A DNA stretch of 64,000 bases from Bradyrhizobium paxllaeri (GTDB lineage Bacteria > Pseudomonadota > Alphaproteobacteria > Rhizobiales > Xanthobacteraceae). The stretch is from contig NZ_CP042968.1 in the NCBI RefSeq assembly GCF_001693515.2, positions 1,364,001-1,428,000 of the forward strand, in the 5' to 3' direction. The notes under the pieces are model-generated. The model had not been told where the DNA came from. It searched no databases and was given only the letters and a program-made list of their open reading frames with translations. The translations under genes and the position numbers were made by a program. Positions 49,713 to 58,823 of this stretch are shown here, one piece after another; position 1 is the stretch's first letter; the number at the start of each line of letters is the position of its first letter.

Positions 49713-52700
49713 CTAACCTGTTGCCTGGTACGCTTTGAATTTTCGCCAAAAGATGAAGCGTTCATGGAGACGCATGATCCACCTTTCGAATCCTTCGACG
49801 TAGGTGAATGCCACGGGCACGACCAACAGAGAGAGCGCTGTCGATGTCAGCAGGCCGCCGATGACGCTTATCGCCATCGACTGACGGAAGCTCGCATCGG
49901 CGCCAAATCCCAGTGCTATCGGCAGCATGCCGGCGATCATCGCGATCGTGGTCATGACAACAGGGCGCGCGCGCTTGTGACACGCGTCAACCAGCGCTTC
50001 ATGCATCGAAAGGCCGCGTTCGCGGATACCGACGACAGCGTATTCGACCAGCAGAATGGAATTCTTCGCCACGATACCCATCAGCATCACGAATCCGATC
50101 ATGACCGGGAGATTGAGTTGACTGCGCGCGACGAGCAGCGCGACGAAAGCGCCGCCGACGGAAAGCGGAAGCGCCGAGAGAATGGTCACGGGTTGGAGAA
50201 AATCCTTGAACAGCAGCACAAGCACGCAAAACATGGAAACAATGCCGATGACGATAGCCAGACCGAAACCAGCCGCAAGTTCGCCAGCAAGCTCGGAATC
50301 GCCGGTCCGGATGAGACTTACAGCCGACGGCAAGTTCTGGATCGCGGGCAGAGCCATGGCTCTAGCTTGCGCGGTTCCGAGCGCCATGCCGCCGAGATCG
50401 GCCTCAACGGTTACGTAGCGACGGCGATCATAACGGTCGATTTGTGAGGGGCCGCTTTCAACCGAGATCGCAGCAACACTCGACAATGGAACCGGACCAT
50501 TCCGGCCATTCACACGCATGTTCGCAAGCGTATCGATCTTCTGCCGCGCCGCGTCCGCAACACGCACCCGGATGTAGACCTGCCGGCTATCAAAATTAAG
50601 ACGTGCGACCTGCGTGTTGAAGTCGCCACTGGTTGCTATTCGGACCACATCACCAATCGAGGCGGTGCTGACACCGCGATCGGCGGCCCGCAGCAGATCG
50701 GGACGGACGATAACCTCGGGACGTTCGAGGCTGGCTGTAGACTTGATATTGGTGAACCCGCCGACGCCTCGCAGTTCCTGTTCGAGCGCCTCCGCGCTGG
50801 CTCTGAGCGCCTCCACGTTGTCGCTTGAGAGAATGAATTGGATCTTCTCGCCGAGGCCGCCACTGCCGATCGCGAACCGCGCGCCGGGGATGGCGAGAAG
50901 CCTGGGGCGCACGAGGTTCTCGATCGCGACCTGACCTTCACGTTGACCGCGGGGGGCCAGCATAAGGACCATGGCGCCTCTACGCACCTCGCCGGCCTGC
51001 TGCGCTCCCGGCCCCGTTTGTTGGGAGTCGCCCACCGTCGTGAACACATTGTCGATCCCAGGCACGTCCTTCAGCGCGACGCGCACATCTTCGGCAACTC
51101 TCAGCGTGTTCTGCAGCGAGCTGCCTGGCGGAAGCTCGATATTCACCGTCGTAGAACCGCGGTCCGCCGGAGGGATCAATCCGGTGGGGATTAACGGTAT
51201 AAGCGCGAGCGAAGCGAGGAAGAACAATACCGTCCCCGCCGCTGTAGTCTTCCGATGGTCCAGGCACCAACTGACGGCCCGGAGATATGTTGTCATGAGT
51301 GGACCGTCCTTGTGCTCCGTCGACGGTCGTGACTTCAGCAGATACGCGGCCATCATCGGCGTGAGCAAACGCGCGACGAGTAGGGATGCCAGCACCGCGA
51401 TGACCGCCGTCCACCCAAATTGCTTGAAGAGCATTCCGGAAATGCCGCTCATCAAGGCTGTGGGCAGGAACACGACGACCAACGTCATCGTCGTTGCGAC
51501 AACTGCGAGCCCGATTTCGGTTACGGCTTCGCTTGCGGCCTCACGCATCGGCTTGCCCATTGCGCGATGGCGCTCGATATTCTCGATCTCGACGATCGCG
51601 TCATCGACAAGGATCCCGACGATGACCGCGAGCGCGAGGAGCGTCACGGTATTGAGCGAGTATCCCAGCCATGCCATTGCGGCGAAGGCGGGAAGGATCG
51701 ATAGCGGAAGGGCCGCGCCGGCGATAAGCGTCGCGCGCCAGTCGCGCAGAAACCACCAGACGACAAGGATCGCCAGCAGCGCGCCCTCGTAGAGCATATG
51801 CATCGAGCCCGCATACTGCTCGCGCGTATAGTCGATCGAGCCCGAGATCTGCTTGATACGCAGTGTCGGATCGGTCGTCTGTAGTTGCTCCATCGCCTTC
51901 CGAACCGCGTCGGCGATGCTCGCCTCATCGAAGCCTTTGGCACGAAATATCCTGAATCCGACGACGGGTTCGCCGTTCAGCAAAGCGACTTGCGTGCGGT
52001 CAGCGATGGTGTCTTGAACATTCGCAACCTGATCGAGGCGCACCTTGGGTGCGCCCGCGAGCGTGATCGGAAGCGCGGCGAGATCTGAGGCCTGGCGCAC
52101 GATGGCCGTCGTGCGGACGGCCTGCTCGTTCTGACCCAACTGGGCCCGTCCGCCCGACGATTGCTGCTGAACCTGGCGTAGTGCGCGCGAGACATCGGCC
52201 GCTGTGAGCCCAAGTGCGGCCAGAGGCACGGGGTCAACCTCAACGCGCACCTCCCGCTGCACGCCGCCGACACGCTCAAAGCGACCTATGCCGGGCACGC
52301 CGAGGATTATCTTTGCGATGGTGTCATCGACGAACCACGACAGGGCCTCTTCGTCGAAGCGCGTGGACGATATGGCATAGACGAGCAGGGCGTTGCTACC
52401 CGCCCGCTGTGCGCTCACAGTTGGTGGCTGAACGTCCAAGGGCAGTTCCGAACGTACACGGTCGACTGCATCCTTGGTCTCGATCAAGGCTTCCGAGAGA
52501 TTCTTCTCGAGCACGAACTCGACCCGGATGGCGACCTGACCGTCCGTGATCGACGTTCGCAGATGCTTGAGGCCGCCTAACGTCGCAAGGGAGTCTTCGA
52601 CTTTGCGGGCGACCTCCGTCTCAAGCTGGGACGGCGCCGCCCCTGGTTGAATCAAGGTGACGTTGACGACGGGCAGGTCCAGATCCGGAAAGCTCTGGAT

Positions 52701-52799
52701 TGGCAACACCCTGAAGCCCCAGAACCCGGCAAGTGCCAGAACCGCGAACAGCATGATCGCCGGGATCGGATTTCGAATCGACCACGTCGCCATATTCAT
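49713..52799 (-). CDS. RND efflux pump inner-membrane transporter
   Basis: A 1028-residue RND transporter of the hydrophobe/amphiphile (HAE1) type. It reads MNMATWSIRNPIPAIMLFAV, then two large periplasmic loops and 12 TM helices. TM4 carries the proton-relay Asp pair in VGILVDDAIVEIENIERH (~399-400), followed by LTPMMAAYLLKS. The C-terminal half has the matching GFVMLMGIVAKNSILLVEYA. It is translationally coupled to its adaptor. No outer-membrane factor (TolC-like) gene is in the window. The operator TAGA-N2-GATC-N2-TCTA upstream of the adaptor suggests TetR-type control. Confidence 0.94.
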   Translation of the reverse strand: MNMATWSIRNPIPAIMLFAVLALAGFWGFRVLPIQSFPDLDLPVVNVTLIQPGAAPSQLETEVARKVEDSLATLGGLKHLRTSITDGQVAIRVEFVLEKNLSEALIETKDAVDRVRSELPLDVQPPTVSAQRAGSNALLVYAISSTRFDEEALSWFVDDTIAKIILGVPGIGRFERVGGVQREVRVEVDPVPLAALGLTAADVSRALRQVQQQSSGGRAQLGQNEQAVRTTAIVRQASDLAALPITLAGAPKVRLDQVANVQDTIADRTQVALLNGEPVVGFRIFRAKGFDEASIADAVRKAMEQLQTTDPTLRIKQISGSIDYTREQYAGSMHMLYEGALLAILVVWWFLRDWRATLIAGAALPLSILPAFAAMAWLGYSLNTVTLLALAVIVGILVDDAIVEIENIERHRAMGKPMREAASEAVTEIGLAVVATTMTLVVVFLPTALMSGISGMLFKQFGWTAVIAVLASLLVARLLTPMMAAYLLKSRPSTEHKDGPLMTTYLRAVSWCLDHRKTTAAGTVLFFLASLALIPLIPTGLIPPADRGSTTVNIELPPGSSLQNTLRVAEDVRVALKDVPGIDNVFTTVGDSQQTGPGAQQAGEVRRGAMVLMLAPRGQREGQVAIENLVRPRLLAIPGARFAIGSGGLGEKIQFILSSDNVEALRASAEALEQELRGVGGFTNIKSTASLERPEVIVRPDLLRAADRGVSTASIGDVVRIATSGDFNTQVARLNFDSRQVYIRVRVADAARQKIDTLANMRVNGRNGPVPLSSVAAISVESGPSQIDRYDRRRYVTVEADLGGMALGTAQARAMALPAIQNLPSAVSLIRTGDSELAGELAAGFGLAIVIGIVSMFCVLVLLFKDFLQPVTILSALPLSVGGAFVALLVARSQLNLPVMIGFVMLMGIVAKNSILLVEYAVVGIRERGLSMHEALVDACHKRARPVVMTTIAMIAGMLPIALGFGADASFRQSMAISVIGGLLTSTALSLLVVPVAFTYVEGFERWIMRLHERFIFWRKFKAYQATG

Positions 52800-54001
52800 T
52801 GGTTGGGATCACCATCCTGAGGACTGAAGGCCGAACTGGCATCGCTCATTGCAGCCAATCGCACTATGTCGCCGTCCTTCAGGAAGCCGGCGCCCTGGAC
52901 AACCACCCGGTCATCGACCTCGATCCCGGAAGTAATCTCGACATCGCTGCCTTGCCGGCGCCCGATGGTCACGGCTTGAAGTGCTACGCGTGGTCTTGAG
53001 TTTCCGTCCGCGATCTTGAGCACGAAACTGCGTCCGTCACGTATGACGACGCTTTCGGACGGGATCACGCGCGCCTGACTTTCGCCCAGGATAACTCTGC
53101 CGCCCACATACATCCCGGCCCGCGCGCGGCTCCCGGGCTCGAGATCGGCATAGACCACGCCGAGACGCGATTGCGGATCCAGAGAGGGCGCTGTCTGACG
53201 AACCTTTGCAGCGGCGGTGCCGCCGTCCGGCAACGCCAGGATAATGCGCTGCCCCGGTACGATTTGCGCAAGTTGCGCAGCCGTGAGTTCGCCCCGCCAT
53301 TCCAGGCGATTCTGCCTGATCAGGCGGAACAGTTCCTGCCCGACTGGGACAACGGCGCCGAGCGTCGCCGTTCGTGAACTGATGACACCGTCATCAGGCG
53401 CGACAACCTCGGTATATTTCAGTTGCAACTGCTTCGCTACGAGAAGCGCCTCTGCGGTCTTCGCCTCGGTCTCCTGCTGCAAGGCATCCTTATCGCTGAG
53501 AAAACCACGGCCTTTTAGGCTCAACGCGCGCTGCCAATTTGCTTCGGCCTGGTCATATCGAGCTTTCAACTGAGCTTCATCCGCGCGCAACAGGTTCGGA
53601 TCGTGCCGTGTAAGCACCTGGCCCTTCTTGACTTGATCGCCGACGTTTACCAGGACATCGGACAACTGATAGCCGCCGATCTGCGCTCCGATACTGGCTT
53701 CTTGCCACGCCGTGATCGTGCCAGACGCTTCCATCGCCATGTCCCACGTCAGCTCACGGGGGATTGCGCTCGTGGCCGTCAAAGCAGGGGCCTGTTGAAC
53801 TGAAATGGTCGCGGTCGATGCGCGACGATTCACCATGGCAACTGTCATCACGGCGACCACAATTGCTGCAATCGCTGCCGCGGCAACAAGTAAACCCCGG
53901 CGCCGACGCGGAGGAGCAACGCCTTCGCCAGACGTTGCCAGCACGGGAAAGTCCGCCGGTTCGGCTACAACAATCCTCCGGTTTGGCGCAGATAGGGACA
54001 A
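52796..54001 (-). CDS. RND periplasmic adaptor (MFP)
   Basis: A 401-residue membrane-fusion protein. A TM anchor spans about 36-55 (LLVAAAAIAAIVVAVMTVAM). The lipoyl half is WQEASIGAQIGGYQLSDVLV, NVGDQVKKGQVL. A helical hairpin follows, with LSDKDALQQETEAKTAEALL, then the second lipoyl half TEVVAPDDGVISSRTATLGA and a beta barrel. The start is a TTG at 54001 with GGAGAAGG just upstream; no ATG exists nearby, as an ATG a few bases before it runs into a TAG. Its promoter region contains two TATAAT boxes around the operator at 54019-54034. Confidence 0.9.
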   Translation of the reverse strand: MSLSAPNRRIVVAEPADFPVLATSGEGVAPPRRRRGLLVAAAAIAAIVVAVMTVAMVNRRASTATISVQQAPALTATSAIPRELTWDMAMEASGTITAWQEASIGAQIGGYQLSDVLVNVGDQVKKGQVLTRHDPNLLRADEAQLKARYDQAEANWQRALSLKGRGFLSDKDALQQETEAKTAEALLVAKQLQLKYTEVVAPDDGVISSRTATLGAVVPVGQELFRLIRQNRLEWRGELTAAQLAQIVPGQRIILALPDGGTAAAKVRQTAPSLDPQSRLGVVYADLEPGSRARAGMYVGGRVILGESQARVIPSESVVIRDGRSFVLKIADGNSRPRVALQAVTIGRRQGSDVEITSGIEVDDRVVVQGAGFLKDGDIVRLAAMSDASSAFSPQDGDPNQ

Positions 54002-54018
54002 CTACCTTCTCCTCATTA

Positions 54019-54034
54019 TAGATCGATCGCTCTA
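54019..54034. promoter_or_regulatory. TAGA-N2-GATC-N2-TCTA operator, RND operon
   Basis: TAGATCGATCGCTCTA, a 16-bp near-palindrome flanked on both sides by ATTATA (TATAAT on the minus strand). It lies 18 bases before the TTG start of the adaptor gene. The same core occurs at 57136 and 61809. Confidence 0.6.
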
Positions 54035-54109
54035 ATTATAGGAGGCGACTTGCCCGAGTCAATGAAGGAGCCGGGTGGCGACGCCGCGTCGTCGCGTTAG
54101 TCAGCAGAA

Positions 54110-54964
54110 TCAGTTCGATGCTGGAGGGGATTGCGCGGGCGTGCCCTTGTCAGTCCAGTCGGGAGGGAGCCCAATTCGCTCCCCGATCAGCCCAGCCACG
54201 CCTGGTGCTCTTCCAAATGCCTCGCAGGCGGCTTGCTTTGGTGCGCCGCCCAACGTGGTGCTTAGACTCTCCGCCGATGGGAGTGATGGCCCAGTGCCGA
54301 ACGGACTGTTGCCAGAGACGAGCAGTTTGCTGAAGTCGGCGCCAAAGGCCGTCGCGAGATCGTATGCGTCTCCGTCCTGTGATACCCGTCCGGCGCTCGT
54401 GAAGGAATTCGCTCCGCGTCCCCACACCATGGCGGCTTTCTGCTTGCCGCGAAGGTCCTTGGCCTCAGCCTCCACCGACAGGCTTCCCAGTCCAATAGGA
54501 ATGCGTGGAACGGGCACGGGTACCCCGGGGAGGAGGATGGTCGGCACCACGGACACGACCTTGGATGCGCCCGCCGCCGCGGGGTCTGTTGGAGCAGCAT
54601 GGGTGATAACGGCGTGCGCGATCAGATCTGATTGCTCAGTCCCGCCGACGACCTGAAACCGTTCGCTCAATCCAGCGCACACGGCCCGGTCTATGGCATT
54701 GCTGATGAGTCTGCGCTGGTCCTCCGAGAATGGAACGCCCGCCGCAGCAGTCGCGGAGAAGCGCGTCGGCATAAGCCGAACGGTCTTCGCTGCAAGGACA
54801 TAGTCCTTATCGACGCGGAGGACAGATTTCGTGAGGACCCCATCGGAAGCCTTGAGATCATCGTAAGTCGCGAGCGATCCTGCCCGATTGAGCGGCGCTG
54901 TCGCGCAACCCGCCGTTACTAGGCACAGTGCTGCTGCAAGCGCTGCCCGTCTAACAGGTGACAT
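54110..54964 (-). CDS. DUF3313 lipoprotein
   Basis: A 284-residue lipoprotein. The signal peptide has lipobox LVTAGC (Cys at residue 20). The DUF3313 domain follows: LATYDDLKASDGVLTKSVLR, VRLMPTRFSATAAAGVPFSE, LISNAIDRAVCAGLSERFQV and LIAHAVITHAAPTDPA. DUF3313 lipoproteins are outer-membrane-directed proteins of unknown function. It is 47 bases downstream of the MBL hydrolase on the same strand and probably shares its operon and operator. Confidence 0.82.
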   Translation of the reverse strand: MSPVRRAALAAALCLVTAGCATAPLNRAGSLATYDDLKASDGVLTKSVLRVDKDYVLAAKTVRLMPTRFSATAAAGVPFSEDQRRLISNAIDRAVCAGLSERFQVVGGTEQSDLIAHAVITHAAPTDPAAAGASKVVSVVPTILLPGVPVPVPRIPIGLGSLSVEAEAKDLRGKQKAAMVWGRGANSFTSAGRVSQDGDAYDLATAFGADFSKLLVSGNSPFGTGPSLPSAESLSTTLGGAPKQAACEAFGRAPGVAGLIGERIGLPPDWTDKGTPAQSPPASN

Positions 54965-55011
54965 TTTTGTAGACTCCGAAGAATACCAATGAGTGGGCCG
55001 CTGCAGTCTTC

Positions 55012-56127
55012 TCAGTTCGCGCGATAGATTCGTGTTTCGCCTTCCCGGAGAGTGATGAACGAGGTCTCGTCTATCCCAGCCATCCTGATCGCGGCGGCCA
55101 GGTCCACCAGCGGACGGTCAATTGCTTCCGCAGACATCTGAAAGGTCCCGTGGTGCATTCCGATGCTTTGCGTGGCGCCAAGGTCTTGATGCGCCTGGAC
55201 AGCTTCAGCGGGATTCATATGCATAGGACTCATGAACCAGCGTGGCTCATATGCACCGATGCCCAGCATCGCGACGTCGGGAGTCCCAAGTCGTCTCTTG
55301 ATGTCAGAGAAGTGGGTGGAATAGCCTCCATCTCCCCCAAAATAGACTCGGCGATCACCATCCTGAATCAGATAGCTGCCCCAAAGACTCCTTTGACGAT
55401 CCCGGATCCCGCGCGCCGAAAAATGCTGTGTCGGTGCGAAGGTCACTTTGCAGCCTGGCCTGATTTGGAGCTCCTCCCACCAGTCAAACTCGCAAATATT
55501 GGTAAACCCGATAGAGCGGACCAATTCTCCGTCGCCAGCGGCCACCAGCACGATTGGCGAGAACTTCTGCTGAAGACAACGCAGCGTACCTATGTCCAGG
55601 TGGTCGTAGTGATTGTGGCTGATCAGGATGAGATCGATGCGCGGCAAGTCATCGATGGCCATGCCGGGCTCCCTGACGCGCTTTGGACCGAGCCATTGGA
55701 TTGGGCTTGCACGCATCGACCAAATGGGATCGGTCAGAATGTTCAAGCCTTTGCACTGAATCAAGAACGTGGCGTGATTCACGAAGGTTATGGCAATGTC
55801 ATTGGTGCCGCACATCGCGCGTAGCCTGGGCACTGACGCATTCTCCACTGCAGCTGGCCACCGGCTTCTCTTGTCAAAGATCATTTTCATCGCGCTCGAA
55901 AACGTAGGCGCGAAACCCGTTGGAAGAGTGGGGTTATGGAAGCGTTGCCCGTCAAAGTGGTCTGAGACTGGCCACGTCTTGGGCGCCCGCACTCGAATCT
56001 GATCCGACGATCCCTGATCAGCGAATTCATGCGTCGTCTCGTCAGACGCCAAGAGCGTTGCCGAGTGCGCTTGAAGTGAGCCATCCGAAGTGAAGTTCAA
56101 GGGCGCCCTCCCGTTCGATATCGACAT
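55012..56127 (-). CDS. NAPE-PLD/RomA-like MBL-fold hydrolase
   Basis: A 371-residue metallo-beta-lactamase-fold protein of the NAPE-PLD (N-acyl-phosphatidylethanolamine phospholipase D-like) group. NHATFLIQCKGLNILTDPI precedes the metal motif ISHNHYDHLD (~170). It continues with FAPTQHFSARGIRDRQRSLW, GGDGGYSTHFSDI and MHMNPAEAVQAHQDLGA, then SIGMHHGTFQMS. All expected His/Asp ligands are present. The likely substrate is a phospholipid or quorum-type ester, but the family is broad. A perfect 9-bp inverted repeat (56133-56154) lies 5 bases upstream of its start. Confidence 0.9.
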   Translation of the reverse strand: MSISNGRAPLNFTSDGSLQAHSATLLASDETTHEFADQGSSDQIRVRAPKTWPVSDHFDGQRFHNPTLPTGFAPTFSSAMKMIFDKRSRWPAAVENASVPRLRAMCGTNDIAITFVNHATFLIQCKGLNILTDPIWSMRASPIQWLGPKRVREPGMAIDDLPRIDLILISHNHYDHLDIGTLRCLQQKFSPIVLVAAGDGELVRSIGFTNICEFDWWEELQIRPGCKVTFAPTQHFSARGIRDRQRSLWGSYLIQDGDRRVYFGGDGGYSTHFSDIKRRLGTPDVAMLGIGAYEPRWFMSPMHMNPAEAVQAHQDLGATQSIGMHHGTFQMSAEAIDRPLVDLAAAIRMAGIDETSFITLREGETRIYRAN

Positions 56128-56132
56128 CGATC

Positions 56133-56154
56133 ATAGATCGATTACTCGATCTAT
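56133..56154. promoter_or_regulatory. operator, MBL/DUF3313 operon
   Basis: A perfect inverted repeat ATAGATCGA / TCGATCTAT with a 4-base spacer (TTAC). The left half TAGATCGAT.. resembles the operator at 54019; the spacing of the TAGA/TCTA ends is wider (N12). Confidence 0.55.
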
Positions 56155-56223
56155 ACAAGAAACGTATATATGCGCGGTTAAAGTTTCTAGCTTGGACGAA
56201 TAGCGAAAGTTCCTGGGCGTTCT

Positions 56224-57126
56224 TTATCTTGAACCAGAGCTCGAAAGTTGTGTGAGGCGAGCCTCGAGCGTCATGTAGCCAATCTTCGCTGAGAGCGAGA
56301 CGGGGATATAAATCCTCTGCGCATCGACCACTCCGAACGCCAGTTCGACGTCGCCGAGCGCTCCACTCGGCCTCTTGGCCTGTGAACTGCTCTCGCTGCG
56401 CATTTCTCCCGCGATGGGTGTTATCCGTAGCTCGCAGACTGTGAGAGGCCCAACGTAGGGGCCCTTGTTCGCCATACGCGTCCCCTTGCTCTTCAACGAG
56501 ACGTCAAAACGGCGCCGGCCATCAAAGACCGGCACCGTGCGATCGCAAACTCCGGCTTCACTTTTCCCGTCCTGAGCAACCGCCGGCAGCAATAGAGCGC
56601 TCAAGGGGTCGGTGATATTCTTGAGATGCTCTAACGTGACGGGAACGTTGATGTTCTCTGATTTGGCGGGCGGATCGATCGACATTGCGTTGACCTTACC
56701 GTCTGACATGGTCAGTCCAATCTTTTGCACTCGTTGGCTTCCTTGATGGGCAAGGTCGAAAGTCGCGGGAATAAGGCGGCCCCGCTTGTAAGCGCCGCTC
56801 GACACCGCCTCTCCAGTCGCCGAACCCATCAGCCTCGCCGCTCCGGATGTCCGATAGTTGACCCTGACCTTGTAGGCGCCGCCCCGCACGGCAGCCAGGA
56901 CGTCGGCCTGCGCAATGGTGAGGCCTGCAAACGCCACTTCATAGGCAGCGCGGATATCGCCGTCTTCAGCGGCCGAGGGTCCTGTAGAGGACGCATAGAG
57001 AATGGCGGCCCTGATGGTGGCCCTCGTAAGCAAAGCCCGGACCGCCGCGCCGGCTTTCGCCCAGGGTAGACGACGCTCTGGAAGGAGGCTTTTCGCTGCA
57101 GGACTAAAACCCATAATCGCTTCCAT
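56224..57126 (-). CDS. DUF3108 family protein
   Basis: A 300-residue exported protein. The N-terminus is long and hydrophobic in part, then DGDIRAAYEVAFAGLTIAQA and GAYKVRVNYRTSGAARLMGS (the DUF3108 pattern of a YceI-like lipocalin barrel), VPVTLEHLKNITDPLSALLL, CDRTVPVFDGRRRFDVSLK and GPYVGPLTVCELRITPIAG. The cysteine pair CDRT...CELR is conserved in the family. The function is unknown; the domain is thought to bind hydrophobic molecules. The operator at 57136-57151 starts 10 bases upstream of the ATG. Confidence 0.8.
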   Translation of the reverse strand: MEAIMGFSPAAKSLLPERRLPWAKAGAAVRALLTRATIRAAILYASSTGPSAAEDGDIRAAYEVAFAGLTIAQADVLAAVRGGAYKVRVNYRTSGAARLMGSATGEAVSSGAYKRGRLIPATFDLAHQGSQRVQKIGLTMSDGKVNAMSIDPPAKSENINVPVTLEHLKNITDPLSALLLPAVAQDGKSEAGVCDRTVPVFDGRRRFDVSLKSKGTRMANKGPYVGPLTVCELRITPIAGEMRSESSSQAKRPSGALGDVELAFGVVDAQRIYIPVSLSAKIGYMTLEARLTQLSSSGSR

Positions 57127-57135
57127 TCTATTCCT

Positions 57136-57151
57136 AGAATGATCGATCTAT
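57136..57151. promoter_or_regulatory. TAGA-N2-GATC-N2-TCTA operator, DUF3108 gene
   Basis: TAGAATGATCGATCTA. The flanking ~45 bases (TGTTCGCA..AATG..CC) match those of the site at 61809, so the two promoters look like copies. Confidence 0.62.
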
Positions 57152-57668
57152 CTAACTACAATGTGTTCGCAAAATGGCCTTTACGTTAGATGCACAGAGC
57201 CTTCCTAAATGAGAACGCGGTGAATTGTGAGGCGCTCGACCTAATCGAGGGGGTGGAGCATAATTAGAACAAGTGATCTAATATATGTTGACGCGCATGG
57301 GTTTGGTTGATAATTAATAGAAGGTACGCTCTAGTAATATGAGCAACTGCGTAATGAGTAAATTGGGATGAGTGGCCCCGAATGCATCTGCGAACAACTT
57401 CGGGTGTGTCCAGATGGTGCCTCGCATCCGTGTTGCGGGACAAAGGCATCATCCGTCGGGTGACCGCGCTTGAGATCGAAAATACTTGCCGCGGACTGAA
57501 ACCATGGCCCCCGGCCGCACGAATTAGGCGCCCGCATAGTCTCCAATGGTTAGCTCTAACTCGCTCGCGCCCCAAATGGACTTCGAAATCTCCCCGCGTC
57601 TGCAACGATAAAACAAACGATCGCCGCGCGCACCTCTCAAGGACATCATCTCCCAAGGAGCAAAGGAC
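57152..57668. other. divergent intergenic region with operator variant
   Basis: About 520 bases between the DUF3108 gene and the alpha/beta hydrolase gene, AT-rich in its first 200 bases. No gene is supported. It contains the operator variant at 57265-57280. AAGGAG stands at 57656-57662 before the hydrolase ATG. Confidence 0.45.
57265..57280. promoter_or_regulatory. operator variant, alpha/beta-hydrolase region
   Basis: TAGAACAAGTGATCTA keeps the TAGA-N8-TCTA frame but has AAGT instead of GATC at the centre. It is about 390 bases upstream of the hydrolase start, in an AT-rich stretch with TATA-like boxes. Confidence 0.4.
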
Positions 57669-58820
57669 ATGAGACGTCAGCTCAATGCCGTGCTACTGGC
57701 GTGCTTCGTCGCCGCGTTTTCAGCGAAAGGCGCGGATGCGCAGGTTGCCATTTCCAAACAAGAGGTGGCGCCCTTTCGTACCGTCGACTTTGATTGGGTC
57801 GATACTTCTCGGGGACGCCGAGTCCCAGCGCGCCTGTATTGGCCTGCTGATGCGTCTTCCGGCCGGGTGCCGTTGATCGTGTTCTCACATGGCATCGGAG
57901 GTACTCGCAATGGCTACACCTATCTTGCGAGACAGTGGGCCGCACACGGCATTGCCAGCCTGCATGTTCAGCACACCGGCAGCGACTCCGGGGTTTGGTT
58001 CGGCAATCCCCTCGGGATCGTGAATCGCCTTCAAGCCGCGGCACAGGACGGCGAAGCGGCAGCGCGGGCTATCGATTTGCGATTTGCGCTCGACCGCATG
58101 CTCTCCAACGCGAGTCCCTATGCCGGCCTCATTGACCCGCACCGGATTGTCGCTGCAGGGCATTCGTACGGGGCCAACACCACATTGCTGGCAGTCGGCG
58201 CGCGCGTCATCCGTAGTGGACGGTGGGTCCAGTTCCGCGATCAGCGCTATCGGGCTGCGATCGTGATTTCCGCGCCGCCTTTCTACGGCGAAAAGAACCT
58301 GACCGGCGTGCTCGCCAATATCAACGTTCCGACTCTACACGTGACGTCTACCGAGGACATCATAAGAATTCCGGGCTTCTACTCGCCGGCGAGCGATCGC
58401 GTGGCGGTCTTCAACGCAGTTGCCAGCCCGCGAAAGCTGCTGGCCATGTTTCAGGGCGGGTCTCATAGCATGTTCACGGATCGGCCTCTCGTCGGAGGCC
58501 CGGCGCTGAACCCGATGGTCAAGGAGGCCACAGCAGATCTGACCCTCGCATTCCTGGACTACGCCTTCACAGGGCAGGTGACCGGTTTGAGCCATTGGAA
58601 CGCCGCCTGGCGAAACATTCTCGCCGAGCCTCCAGCAGGGACGTTGGTTGCTACTACGCCAGCGCAGAAGCTTTTGCAGCCGCCAGCGCCCGGGAGGCCA
58701 GCCGCCATGATCACCGAGGTGCGCGCCGAAGGCCGGATCGCGCCTGGCGACGATAGGAGCTCAACGGCTCTTCTGCCTGGGCCGCCGGAGCAGCCTGCAG
58801 AGATCAGAATGGGACGATAA
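57669..58820 (+). CDS. secreted alpha/beta hydrolase
   Basis: A 383-residue alpha/beta hydrolase of the dienelactone/PAF-acetylhydrolase-like type with a Sec signal peptide (LLACFVAAFSAKGADAQ). The nucleophile elbow is GHSYG with Ser at about 166. The oxyanion region is VIVFSHGIGGTRNGY, the acid STEDIIRIPG and the His GGSHSMFTD. Pro-rich 60-residue tail. It likely acts on esters or lipids in the periplasm. It starts a short operon with an SDR (broken) and an FNR-like reductase. AAGGAG is close before the ATG. Confidence 0.88.
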   Translation: MRRQLNAVLLACFVAAFSAKGADAQVAISKQEVAPFRTVDFDWVDTSRGRRVPARLYWPADASSGRVPLIVFSHGIGGTRNGYTYLARQWAAHGIASLHVQHTGSDSGVWFGNPLGIVNRLQAAAQDGEAAARAIDLRFALDRMLSNASPYAGLIDPHRIVAAGHSYGANTTLLAVGARVIRSGRWVQFRDQRYRAAIVISAPPFYGEKNLTGVLANINVPTLHVTSTEDIIRIPGFYSPASDRVAVFNAVASPRKLLAMFQGGSHSMFTDRPLVGGPALNPMVKEATADLTLAFLDYAFTGQVTGLSHWNAAWRNILAEPPAGTLVATTPAQKLLQPPAPGRPAAMITEVRAEGRIAPGDDRSSTALLPGPPEQPAEIRMGR

Positions 58821-58823
58821 GCC